Positions 5,902 through 12,167 of a DNA stretch of 21,221 nt are shown here, piece after piece. The number at the start of each line of letters is the position of its first letter. The stretch's first letter is position 1. This stretch comes from a virus. Location of the stretch: the IMG/VR virus record IMGVR_UViG_3300045135_001604, positions 1 to 21,221 of that record; one strand, 5' to 3'. The notes below the pieces were generated by a model. The model ran no database searches. It saw nothing but the letters and a program-made list of their open reading frames with translations, and was not told where the DNA came from. The position numbers were made by a program, and so were the translations under genes.

Positions 5902-7088
5902 GAAAAACATTAACATATGACGATATAAACATTCTACCTAAATATTCAGAAGTTTTATCTCGTGAGGATGTTGACCTATCTACAAGGTTTACCAAGAACA
6001 CCACATTGAGTATACCAATAGTATCTTCACCAATGGATACTGTAACTGAATTAGATATGGCAAAAGAAATGTTGGATATGGGTGGAGTTGGTGTTATACA
6101 TAGATTTCAGAGTATTGAAAAGCAAACTCGTATGATGAAGTTGTTACACTATGAATGGGATAGATGGTACAACATAGGTGGAGATAAAGATAGAACAGAC
6201 CATACACAAGTATTTGATGAATGGTATAAAAATATAAGACATTGGAATAGTCCGCCAACAAAATCTGATTACGAAGACTTACACGAATTACTTTGGTTTG
6301 CAGATGAAGCTAAGAAAGATGAAGATTATTGGAGTAAAAGACCCTTATGTGCAGCCGTTGGAGTCAAGGGAGACTACTTAGAGAGAGCTAAAGAATTGGT
6401 AAATAATGGTTGTAATGTACTATTTATTGATATAGCACATGGACATCATAAACTGATGAAAGATGCTATCAATAAATTGAAAGGGGAAAACAATGTCGAA
6501 ATCGTTGCAGGGTCAGTTGCCACCGCAGAAGGAGTACGATTCCTATGTGAAAATGGAGCGGATTCGATTAGAGTCGGAGTGGGAAATGGAAGCTTATGTG
6601 AAACGAGAATTAGAACGGGTGTTGGTATGCCTCAAGTTACTGCTCTTCTTGATTCTGTCTCCGTTGCTGATGATTATAATGTTCCTATCATTGCTGATGG
6701 TGGTATTCGTACTATCGGTGATGTGTGTAAAGGACTTGCTTGTGGGTCTGATTCGGTTATGTTGGGCTCCCTTTTATCAGGTACAAAAGAAAGTCCAGGA
6801 GATATTGAAAAAATAGGTCAATGGCCAAACGAGAAGTTATTTAAAAAGTATAGGGGTTCTGCTTCAAGGGATTCCAAGAGGAGTAATAAGAATGTTGAAG
6901 GCAATCACAAAGTTATACCATATAAAGGGAAAACCTTTAGAATACTATCAGATATTAAGGATGGAGTTCGTAGCAGTTTCAGTTATGTTGGGGCTAACAA
7001 TCTTTCTGAGTATCATAGTAAAGTAGAATTAGTAGAAATAACAACGGCTGGACAAATAGAAGCTCGTCCACATTTATTAAATGACTAA
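5898..7088 (+). CDS. guaB: IMP dehydrogenase-type enzyme lacking CBS domains
   Basis: The 396-residue protein has the IMPDH/GMP reductase TIM-barrel signatures: [10 protein letters not shown] (5-14), S-S-P-M-D-T-V-T (43-50), the catalytic loop [11 protein letters not shown] (227-237) with nucleophile Cys234, then T-G-V-G-M-P-Q (240-246), A-D-G-G-I-R (266-271) and Y-R-G (318-320). The place normally filled by two CBS domains (after about residue 83) holds only a roughly 65-residue tryptophan-rich, charged segment without CBS features. The reaction would be IMP to XMP with NAD+, the committed step to GTP; GMP reductase is the main alternative, since both share the catalytic loop. It sits immediately after MazG, pointing to purine-pool control. 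An internal + strand frame at 6493-6816 is a shadow of this gene. Confidence 0.88.
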   Translation: MRKTLTYDDINILPKYSEVLSREDVDLSTRFTKNTTLSIPIVSSPMDTVTELDMAKEMLDMGGVGVIHRFQSIEKQTRMMKLLHYEWDRWYNIGGDKDRTDHTQVFDEWYKNIRHWNSPPTKSDYEDLHELLWFADEAKKDEDYWSKRPLCAAVGVKGDYLERAKELVNNGCNVLFIDIAHGHHKLMKDAINKLKGENNVEIVAGSVATAEGVRFLCENGADSIRVGVGNGSLCETRIRTGVGMPQVTALLDSVSVADDYNVPIIADGGIRTIGDVCKGLACGSDSVMLGSLLSGTKESPGDIEKIGQWPNEKLFKKYRGSASRDSKRSNKNVEGNHKVIPYKGKTFRILSDIKDGVRSSFSYVGANNLSEYHSKVELVEITTAGQIEARPHLLND

Positions 7089-7111
7089 TATTTATAAGTA
7101 GGAGAAAATAA

Positions 7112-7651
7112 ATGCCTGATATAAATGACAAAAATACTATTATGACTATTCTTCACGAAGCTATTATGGAAGCTGATGAAGATAAAGCAAACACAGCACT
7201 ACTTTTACTAAAAAAATACGAAGAAGAGTATGTAGAAGAAGAAGTTCAGATGTTAGATTCTATAGAAGATACTGAAGAGTTACCAGAAGAAGTTAAAGAA
7301 GTTGTAAAAGACCCAGAGGTAGCAGACTTAGTTAAACAATTCAAGAAGCAAGAAGTAAAACCTACTGTTGAAAAGAGTCTTGTTGATTTAGATGAGATAA
7401 TTGAACAACCAGAATTAGAAGTATCAGATAAACAAGAAAAACTTGATGGATTAAAAGAGGTATCTGCTAAACTTATTGCTACTGATTCTAAAGAAAGTAT
7501 GGCTATTGTACAAGAAGTTGGTATAAAAATGAAAGAGCTTGAGGAAGACATAAAAATTGACCAAGAACTTATCAGTAACCTTTACTCTAAAGGTGCTTCA
7601 GCGTCAGTTGGAAAGTCAGCATCTTCAAGTAGACGTAGGAGACGTTACTAA
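7112..7651 (+). CDS. Acidic coiled-coil protein with arginine tail
   Basis: A clear RBS (TAGGAGAA, ten bases upstream) precedes the ATG. The 179-residue protein is very acidic (runs of Glu/Asp at about 37-75 and again at 140-155), predicted mostly helical/coiled coil, and ends abruptly in a small Ser/Ala/Gly linker plus S-S-S-R-R-R-R-R-Y. The contrast of an acidic body with a basic tail suggests self-assembly or nucleic-acid contact, as in scaffold-like or prohead-core proteins, but no homologue was recognised. The stop codon overlaps the ATG of the next gene, which has the same kind of tail. Confidence 0.68.
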   Translation: MPDINDKNTIMTILHEAIMEADEDKANTALLLLKKYEEEYVEEEVQMLDSIEDTEELPEEVKEVVKDPEVADLVKQFKKQEVKPTVEKSLVDLDEIIEQPELEVSDKQEKLDGLKEVSAKLIATDSKESMAIVQEVGIKMKELEEDIKIDQELISNLYSKGASASVGKSASSSRRRRRY

Positions 7652-7998
7652 TGAAAAACTTACCAGATATAATTCAATACGTAGAAAGAGCTTTATCAAC
7701 AAAACAAGTTAGTGATTTGCAAGTAGCTTATGAAATAATGTTGGTAAACCAAAGAAATGAAGCTTTACAACCTGAAGTTAAAGCAGATATACCAGCAGAA
7801 GTTAAAGATTTTGAACAAGACGCTGTAGCTGTTGAGAAACAACGTCAAAAAGAAGAAAAAGAAATTAAAAAAGAATTTGTAAAGATTGAAAAAACTATGA
7901 CATCATTCCAATCGTCACCTGGTAAACCATCAGTAAAACCAGCTCCTAAACCTGTAAGAAGGACAAGGACAAAAGCTCGGTCAAGACGTAGAAGATAA
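7651..7998 (+). CDS. Charged protein with arginine-rich tail
   Basis: The 115-residue ORF begins by TAATG overlap with the preceding gene. It has a helical N-terminus, a central charged coiled-coil region rich in Lys/Glu/Gln (about 65-85), a Pro/Lys linker (about 92-102) and an end of R-R-T-R-T-K-A-R-S-R-R-R-R. The architecture copies the upstream protein (helical body, flexible linker, Arg tail), suggesting the two act together or arose by duplication and divergence. No family recognised. Its stop is three bases before the tmRNA 5' end. Confidence 0.66.
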   Translation: MKNLPDIIQYVERALSTKQVSDLQVAYEIMLVNQRNEALQPEVKADIPAEVKDFEQDAVAVEKQRQKEEKEIKKEFVKIEKTMTSFQSSPGKPSVKPAPKPVRRTRTKARSRRRR

Positions 7999-8001
7999 TA
8001 T

Positions 8002-8408
8002 GGGGATGTTTTGGATTTCGACAGGTGCTATTTGACAATTGAGTGCAACGGAGTTTGAGTAAGACTCGCTATAAAAGACTCACCAAACCTAATTGGCGAT
8101 GAATCGCTAGACGGGTTGGTAATAGATTGGCATTTGGCTGAGTACGATGTACCATCCGAACCAATCGGTGACTACCAACCAACTTACGCATACGCTGCAT
8201 AAGTTACTGAGTTGTCTAACACTCGGTCATAAAATAAGTTAGACACCACTCCTCGATGTTATGAGTATAAAAGAACATACGGAGCTATCCAAAAAAATAG
8301 TCGGTGGTTTGTAAGTAACTTCTCGGAGGGTAGTAACTTAACTAAGTTGTGAATGACTCATTGTAAAATACATTCTGGACGGGGGTTCGAATCCCCCCAT
8401 CTCCACCA
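8002..8408 (+). ncRNA. ssrA: Transfer-messenger RNA (tmRNA), one-piece
   Basis: tmRNA rescues stalled ribosomes by acting first as an alanyl-tRNA and then as an mRNA for a degradation tag. The 5' end GGGGATG (8002-8008) pairs with CATCTCC (8398-8404), giving the G3-U70 wobble that AlaRS recognises. It is followed by discriminator A and an encoded CCA (8406-8408). The T arm is GGGGG-TTCGAAT-CCCCC, and the D-like arm carries the typical GGATTTCGACAGG. Helix 2 is formed by 8029-8044 with 8356-8370 (14 pairs, one mismatch, one bulge). A pseudoknot-type stem TGTCTAAC/GTTAGACA lies at 8213-8220 and 8238-8245. The length of 407 nt is slightly above typical one-piece bacterial tmRNAs. It lies 3 bases after one gene and just before the RBS of the next, so it must be cut from a polycistronic transcript. 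Confidence 0.95.
8113..8202 (+). other. tmRNA tag-peptide reading frame
   Basis: Reading back from the TAA at 8200-8202, an open frame runs to GGG at 8113, directly after TAGAC (8108-8112), the element that usually sits just before the resume codon. This gives a 29-residue tag that starts G-L-V-I-D-W and ends T-Y-A-Y-A-A. If GCT at 8137 is the resume codon instead, the tag is 21 residues starting A-E-Y-D. Either is longer than the usual 8-15 residues, and the end is YAA rather than the common LAA/VAA protease signal. The stop codon and frame are firm; the resume codon is inference. Confidence 0.65.
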
Positions 8409-8427
8409 AAATAGAAAGGAGCATATT

Positions 8428-8955
8428 GTGAATACACACAAATGGGTAGCGTCACTAATAGTGGTGACTCTAATACAAGGATTTTTCTCTGTAAACATAA
8501 TGAAGAAAAATCGAGAAACATATAAAGGTTATATTGATATCTTAAAAACTGAAAATGATTACTTACATAAAGAGTTAAAGACTTTTTATGAACATGGAAT
8601 CTCTGTTGATGTAACGATGTATCAACCAAATACTATTCAATGTGATGATACACCAAACATAACAGCGGATGGTACTCGAATTAGAATACATAAAGCTTCA
8701 GAATACAAGTTTGTAGCTTTATCAAGAAATCTTTTAAAAAGATGGGGAGGCCCATTTGACTACGGAGACTTTATTTTAATTAAGGGAACAAAAACTAAAG
8801 ATGGTGTGTATCAAGTAAGGGATACTATGAATCCTAAATGGGTAAATGTAGTGGATATATTAGAATCAGAGAATGTAATACCATACAAGTATGAAAATGT
8901 ACACATATATCCAATGAAATGGCCAGAGAGGATAGAGTTTGTATCAAATAGTTAA
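8428..8955 (+). CDS. Membrane-anchored 3D-domain protein
   Basis: GTG 8428 is chosen because AAAGGAGC (8416-8423) lies at proper spacing; the longer in-frame reading would begin inside the tmRNA. The 175 residues open with a membrane segment (about 6-24, W-V-A-S-L-I-V-V-T-L-I-Q-G-F-F), then a helix, then a C-terminal domain from about residue 55: T-M-Y, C-D-D-T-P-N-I-T-A-D-G-T-R-I, F-D-Y-G-D-F-I-L-I-K-G, G-V-Y-Q-V-R-D and W-V-N-V-V-D-I-L. These strands and aspartates fit the 3D (RlpA/MltA-like double-psi barrel) domain of peptidoglycan-active proteins. A role at the cell wall, perhaps in lysis, is likely but not proven. It is co-transcribed with the tmRNA just upstream. Confidence 0.75.
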   Translation: MNTHKWVASLIVVTLIQGFFSVNIMKKNRETYKGYIDILKTENDYLHKELKTFYEHGISVDVTMYQPNTIQCDDTPNITADGTRIRIHKASEYKFVALSRNLLKRWGGPFDYGDFILIKGTKTKDGVYQVRDTMNPKWVNVVDILESENVIPYKYENVHIYPMKWPERIEFVSNS

Positions 8956-8962
8956 AAAAATA

Positions 8963-8994
8963 TTGGAATTTAGAAATAGTAAATGATATATATT
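8963..8994 (+). promoter_or_regulatory. Possible promoter before HD gene
   Basis: TTGGAA (8963-8968) is followed 18 bases later by TATATA (8987-8992), overlapping TATATT (8989-8994). Both boxes are imperfect and the gap is only 54 bases of AT-rich DNA, so chance is possible. Confidence 0.3.
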
Positions 8995-9009
8995 AAAAAG
9001 AGGTTATAA

Positions 9010-9798
9010 ATGAAACAATTAAGTCCAGAACAAATCCAAGAAAATTGGCAAGAATTACGTCAATTAATAAACGACACCTTTTCAGGTAAACGTCTTGAAA
9101 ATTTAAACAAGATGTATGATTACTTTGAAGATAGAATGTGTTTAGCTCCAGCTAGTGGTAAAGAACATTATCATAATGCTATGGTCGGTGGTTATGTAGA
9201 ACACGTATTACACGTTACAAAGTTTGCACTACAATTAAAAGAACTTTGGGAAAAGGGTGGAGCTACTATAGATTTTACAGATGAAGAATTAATCTTCGCA
9301 ACTCTACATCACGATTTAGGAAAAGTCGGTGATTTAGACCACGATTATTACATTCCTAACGAATCAGAGTGGCACAGAAAAAACCAAGGTAAGATTTATA
9401 CACATAATCCTAAATTGCAGTACATGACTGTAACAGATAGAGCTCTTTGGTTATTACAAAACTTTAATATTCCAATGAATCAGACAGAGTATCTTGGTTT
9501 GAGACTAACAGATGGGATGTATGAAAAAGCTAATGAGAGTTATTTGATTACATATCAACCAGAATTTTCATTACGTTCTAATATTGCTAGAATTTGTCAC
9601 GCAGCCGATACCATGGCTACCTTTATTGAAGGTGACCAATGGAAAAGAGCTGGTCAAGAGTCAGAAAAAGTGGTAGAAAAGTCTGTAAGTAACATAAAAC
9701 AAGCAGTTAGTGGTGGTAAAACAGATGAACCAGAAGAAGAAAGTGGTTTATCTAAAAAACATTCAGATTTATTTGAAGAATTATTTGGAGAAAGTTAA
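9010..9798 (+). CDS. HD-domain phosphohydrolase
   Basis: The 262-residue protein has an HD domain. H-Y-H-N (53-56) and H-V-L-H (65-68) come first, then the defining H-H-D-L-G-K (100-105) with His101-Asp102, and a late I-C-H-A-A-D-T that can provide the last metal ligand. A conserved-looking G-G-Y-V-E-H precedes the motif. The C-terminal 50 residues are a charged, disordered tail with a helix. HD proteins cleave phosphoester bonds in nucleotides, cyclic nucleotides or nucleic acids; the substrate here cannot be inferred. The start is preceded by AAGAGGTTATAA. It directly abuts the next ORF and belongs to the late-sigma operon. Confidence 0.8.
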   Translation: MKQLSPEQIQENWQELRQLINDTFSGKRLENLNKMYDYFEDRMCLAPASGKEHYHNAMVGGYVEHVLHVTKFALQLKELWEKGGATIDFTDEELIFATLHHDLGKVGDLDHDYYIPNESEWHRKNQGKIYTHNPKLQYMTVTDRALWLLQNFNIPMNQTEYLGLRLTDGMYEKANESYLITYQPEFSLRSNIARICHAADTMATFIEGDQWKRAGQESEKVVEKSVSNIKQAVSGGKTDEPEEESGLSKKHSDLFEELFGES

Positions 9799-10068
9799 AT
9801 GTTTTTAGAAATAGCTCTTGGAGCATGTAGTATTTTGCTTGTAACTTCACTATATGTTAATTGGAATCTTTTAAATAAGAACGAATTACTCGAAGATATG
9901 ATTGATAGTACAAATGAAATGGTAGAAGCTACATATAGAGGAATGAAAAAGATTGATTCAACTGGACATTTTGAAGCAGACGATGAAATTGGTTCGGTTT
10001 TTGAAGGAATAAAATTAACAATTGAAAACTTAAATAATTTTGTAAAAGGAGAAAACGTAAATGGGTAG
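9799..10068 (+). CDS. Small membrane-anchored protein upstream of late sigma
   Basis: The 89-residue protein has an N-terminal hydrophobic segment (about residues 3-22) and a soluble acidic helix, with F-E-A-D-D-E-I-G-S-V-F-E-G-I-K near the C-terminus. The ATG follows the previous stop immediately (TAAATG), and the end overlaps the sigma-factor start by 8 bases. The position just before a gp55-type gene and the FEADDEIG-type motif are reminiscent of small conserved proteins in marine T4-like phages, a recollection that I could not check. Function unknown. Confidence 0.65.
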   Translation: MFLEIALGACSILLVTSLYVNWNLLNKNELLEDMIDSTNEMVEATYRGMKKIDSTGHFEADDEIGSVFEGIKLTIENLNNFVKGENVNG

Positions 10069-10816
10069 AAAAGCCAAAAAAGGAAGTAGTCGTTACTACT
10101 TTACCGATAGAACAGAAGCCGCTATTATAAGGTATAATAATAGTGATAATCCGATTCTAAGGAATAAAATCTATAATGAACATATTCACAAGGCTTTTGA
10201 TAAGTTATGTGAAAATATTATTCATACATTTAAATTTTATTACTTTGATGTTCCAAGTGAAGATGTAAAACACGAAGTTATGTCTTTTCTTGTAATGAAT
10301 ATGCACAAATTCAAAGAAGGTAAGGGAAAAGCTTTCTCATATTTTAGTATCGTAGCTAAAAACTACTTAATTTTACACAATAATAAAAACTATAAAAGTT
10401 ACAAACAGAAAAAAGATGTGTCTTCTTTGGAATATGGTGATAATATGAAGATAACTGAAGATGACTTTATAGATGAAACTGAACAATTCTTAGAACAGAC
10501 TCTAACTTTTTGGGATGAGAACATAAATAAGGTGTTTAAAAGACATCGTGATATAATGGTTGTTGATTCTATCTTAGAATTATTCAGAAGACGTATGTTT
10601 CTTGAAAACTTCAATAAAAAAGCTCTCTATATCCTCATTAGAGAAATGACTGGTTCAAATACACAACACATTACACGAGTTGTGAATACTCTGAAGAAGT
10701 ATCACAAAAGGTTAATGTATGAATATACCAATTTTGGACAAGTTGATGTTAATTATACAGGTTCATTGATAAGTGATGAACCACGTGGTAGGACGGAATA
10801 CACATATAACTTTTAG
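10061..10816 (+). CDS. 55: Late-transcription sigma factor, T4 gp55-like
   Basis: This 251-residue protein matches the layout of T4-like late sigma factors: a short basic N-terminus, then sigma region 2-like helices (about residues 35-110) including D-V-K-H-E-V-M-S-F-L, K-G-K-A-F-S-Y-F-S-I-V-A-K-N-Y-L and a following N-N-K-N-Y-K-S-Y-K basic stretch. The C-terminal half is helical and ends in a Gly/Arg/Tyr-rich tail that could carry the clamp-binding epitope. It directs host RNA polymerase to late promoters of the TATAAATA type, one perfect copy of which lies at 11691 before the structural block. T4 gp55 is shorter (185 residues). It closes the + strand operon at a terminator. Confidence 0.82.
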   Translation: MGRKAKKGSSRYYFTDRTEAAIIRYNNSDNPILRNKIYNEHIHKAFDKLCENIIHTFKFYYFDVPSEDVKHEVMSFLVMNMHKFKEGKGKAFSYFSIVAKNYLILHNNKNYKSYKQKKDVSSLEYGDNMKITEDDFIDETEQFLEQTLTFWDENINKVFKRHRDIMVVDSILELFRRRMFLENFNKKALYILIREMTGSNTQHITRVVNTLKKYHKRLMYEYTNFGQVDVNYTGSLISDEPRGRTEYTYNF

Positions 10817-10834
10817 TTTACGTAACCACTCTAC

Positions 10835-10864
10835 AAAAAAAGGGGAACTAAGTTCCCCTTTTTT
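10835..10864. terminator. Bidirectional hairpin terminator
   Basis: GGGGAAC (10842-10848) pairs with GTTCCCC (10852-10858) around a 3-base loop, flanked by seven A on the left and six T on the right. It therefore has a U-tract in either direction and would end both the sigma-factor transcript and the converging - strand transcript. Confidence 0.9.
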
Positions 10865-10872
10865 GTTTTTTA

Positions 10873-11094
10873 CTACTTCTTGAATAAACCGACCAAGAAT
10901 AGTAGTGCTATTAAACCAGCAAATCCACTATTACCAAATCCATTGATAATATTTGTTAGATTACCGATTACACTAACACCAAATACACCAGAACCAAACA
11001 ATACTTCAACTACTGCACCTACTGCAACAAAGTTTATAAGCATCTCCATGATTCCAGTTACCCATTCGTTTACGGTTTTCATAATCTCTTTCAT
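10873..11094 (-). CDS. Small Gly-rich membrane protein, holin-like
   Basis: The 73-residue protein, read leftwards, starts after AAAGGAGAAA at good spacing. A charged/amphipathic start (M-K-E-I-M-K-T-V-N-E-W) is followed by a hydrophobic segment with A-V-G-A-V-V-E-V-L-F-G and a second, F-A-G-L-I-A-L-L-F-L-V-G-L-F, joined by a glycine/asparagine loop (N-G-F-G-N-S-G) and ending in K-K. Size, two helices and the charged end are compatible with a class II-type holin. However, many small phage membrane proteins look like this, and no lysozyme neighbours it. It converges on the sigma-factor operon at the shared terminator. The + strand ORF on the same stretch is a shadow. Confidence 0.68.
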   Translation of the reverse strand: MKEIMKTVNEWVTGIMEMLINFVAVGAVVEVLFGSGVFGVSVIGNLTNIINGFGNSGFAGLIALLFLVGLFKK

Positions 11095-11145
11095 AGTCTT
11101 TCTCCTTTCGACAAGTTAAGTTAAGAAATCGTATAAATAACTATG

Positions 11146-11177
11146 ATATATATAGGTTTTTCTTAGGCTATATATAT
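11146..11177. repeat. AT-rich inverted repeat (10-bp arms)
   Basis: ATATATATAG (11146-11155) and CTATATATAT (11168-11177) form a perfect 10-bp inverted repeat with a 12-base loop. It sits right at the end of the 51-residue - strand ORF and upstream of the holin-like gene, so it could be an mRNA end or a regulatory hairpin between the two. No U-tract follows on the - strand, so a classic terminator is not supported. Confidence 0.45.
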
Positions 11178-11323
11178 GATTTCTTGTTATATTCACGAAT
11201 ACGTTGAGATAGTGGTTTTCTACTATTTAACCACTCTAAAATTTCATCCTTTTTACTATTAGGATTCCAAAATAACTTTTTTACATCATAAAACAATATT
11301 TTCCATAACAAATTCTTAACCAT
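11168..11323 (-). CDS. Hypothetical small basic protein (51 aa)
   Basis: Read leftwards, this ORF starts at ATG 11323-11321, inside the tail of the MscS-like gene (8-base overlap), and ends at a TAG inside the AT-rich inverted repeat. The protein begins M-V-K-N-L-L-W-K-I-L-F-Y-D-V-K-K-L-F-W and is basic and aromatic, with an amphipathic N-terminal helix. No good RBS is seen; translation would depend on coupling with the upstream gene. No family recognised. Confidence 0.45.
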   Translation of the reverse strand: MVKNLLWKILFYDVKKLFWNPNSKKDEILEWLNSRKPLSQRIREYNKKSYI

Positions 11324-11660
11324 CTTTTTTATATTTACTTAAATCAAGATTGGGTAGAGGTTTTTCTATTTTTAAGTCTTTAAGTTTTGAATTAGCTACT
11401 ACAAGTTTACTACCACCAACAATATTTCCGTTTACAACATGATATATAAAGAACGTAGTCTTCCACATACCCACACGTACAATACGCCCAGGGTCGCCAT
11501 CAACCTCAACGACATCATCTTCGTTGTAGTCGTTACCTAAAAAGACCATTAATCCATCTACCGCTTCTTGTATAGTACTTTGAAAAAGAAGGGCTATAAC
11601 ACCCGTTAGAAATAACCAACCATACTCACCGATAAGGTTCTCAAACATTGATTTATCCAC
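11316..11660 (-). CDS. Miniature MscS-like mechanosensitive channel protein
   Basis: The 114-residue protein has one hydrophobic helix (about 12-40, W-L-F-L-T-G-V-I-A-L-L-F-Q-S-T-I-Q-E-A). A compact beta segment follows: D-D-V-V-E-V-D-G-D-P-G-R-I-V-R-V-G, then T-T-F-F-I-Y, G-S-K-L-V-V-A-N-S-K-L. These line up with the pore helix TM3 and the beta domain of MscS (G-x-x-V-x-V-x-G-x-x-G-x-V...T-T...PNxxL). The other TM helices and the cytoplasmic alpha-beta vestibule are absent; MscS itself is 286 residues. GTG 11660 is preceded by AAGGAA; an internal ATG at 11648 is the alternative start. It lies upstream of a holin-like protein on the same strand, so a role in membrane gating or lysis timing is possible but inferred. 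Confidence 0.72.
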   Translation of the reverse strand: MDKSMFENLIGEYGWLFLTGVIALLFQSTIQEAVDGLMVFLGNDYNEDDVVEVDGDPGRIVRVGMWKTTFFIYHVVNGNIVGGSKLVVANSKLKDLKIEKPLPNLDLSKYKKDG

Positions 11661-11690
11661 AATATTTCCTTAGTTGGTTAGTGTTGTCTA

Positions 11691-11698
11691 TATAAATA
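11691..11698 (+). promoter_or_regulatory. T4-type late promoter for baseplate operon
   Basis: TATAAATA, the T4 late-promoter consensus recognised by gp55, lies 82 bases before the first structural ORF, in the divergent intergenic region. The phage encodes a gp55-like factor nearby. AT-rich sequence makes chance hits possible, but the full eight-base match in the right place is supportive. Confidence 0.6.
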
Positions 11699-11730
11699 TC
11701 ATATATATTAGTCATTTTCCATAAAAAAGA

Positions 11731-11738
11731 TATTTATT
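11731..11738 (-). promoter_or_regulatory. Possible late promoter for MscS-like operon
   Basis: On the - strand the word is AATAAATA, matching seven of eight bases of the T4 late consensus and the relaxed NATAAATA form reported for marine T4-like phages. It is 71 bases before the GTG of the MscS-like gene. It points across the + strand late promoter, so the two transcripts would overlap. Confidence 0.35.
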
Positions 11739-11779
11739 ATTGAGATTTTGGTTATACATCACATTAACAGGAAAATACT

Positions 11780-12166
11780 ATGGCTAATGATTATGAAATA
11801 TTTGAAGGGAAATCCCTATCAGATTTATTTAAAGACATCTATGAGAATACAGAAAAAAATAGAAAACAATTAGATGTGTTGACGAAAGAAATTGTGCAGT
11901 TTATTAAGGATGGTGATACTGCCGTACAAATAGTTCCTATGATAAAAGAATATTTAGAAATAAATGTCAAGAACGATGAACAACTTGTTAAAGTTGCTGG
12001 AATTGTTCAAAGATTGATAGCTTCAGAAAACAAAGGTGGTTCTGAAGACGAATTTGGTTTGACAGAAGCAGAAAAGGAACAATTAATGCAAGGTATTCAA
12101 GATACTGTAGATGATATTCAAAAAACATCAGATGAAATACAAGATGAAATAACAGCATTGAATTAA
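11780..12166 (+). CDS. Small helical protein opening the baseplate operon
   Basis: The 128-residue protein is acidic and almost wholly helical, with a coiled-coil-like C-terminal half (about 90-128, rich in Q-x-x-I-D-D-I heptads). The ATG follows AGGAAAA. It is the first gene behind the late promoter and ends one base before the gp5-like hub gene, so it is probably a virion or assembly protein. No named family was recognised. Confidence 0.66.
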   Translation: MANDYEIFEGKSLSDLFKDIYENTEKNRKQLDVLTKEIVQFIKDGDTAVQIVPMIKEYLEINVKNDEQLVKVAGIVQRLIASENKGGSEDEFGLTEAEKEQLMQGIQDTVDDIQKTSDEIQDEITALN

Positions 12167-12167
12167 T

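Noticed and set aside
6493-6816. Open frame of 107 codons within the IMPDH gene
   Set aside because: It lies in another frame of a gene with intact catalytic motifs and has no RBS of its own; it is a shadow.
8353-8427. Possible longer 5' extension of the 3D-domain gene
   Set aside because: This stretch is the 3' part of the tmRNA (helix 2, T arm and CCA end). The GTG at 8428 has a good RBS and is the better start.
10880-11119. + strand frame opposite the holin-like gene
   Set aside because: The - strand ORF has an RBS, ordered membrane segments and a terminator; the + strand product is low-complexity and lacks an RBS.
11132-11139. Second TATAAATA on the + strand
   Set aside because: It points into - strand genes with no + strand gene behind it until the next TATAAATA, so it is probably chance in AT-rich DNA; an antisense RNA was considered but has no support.
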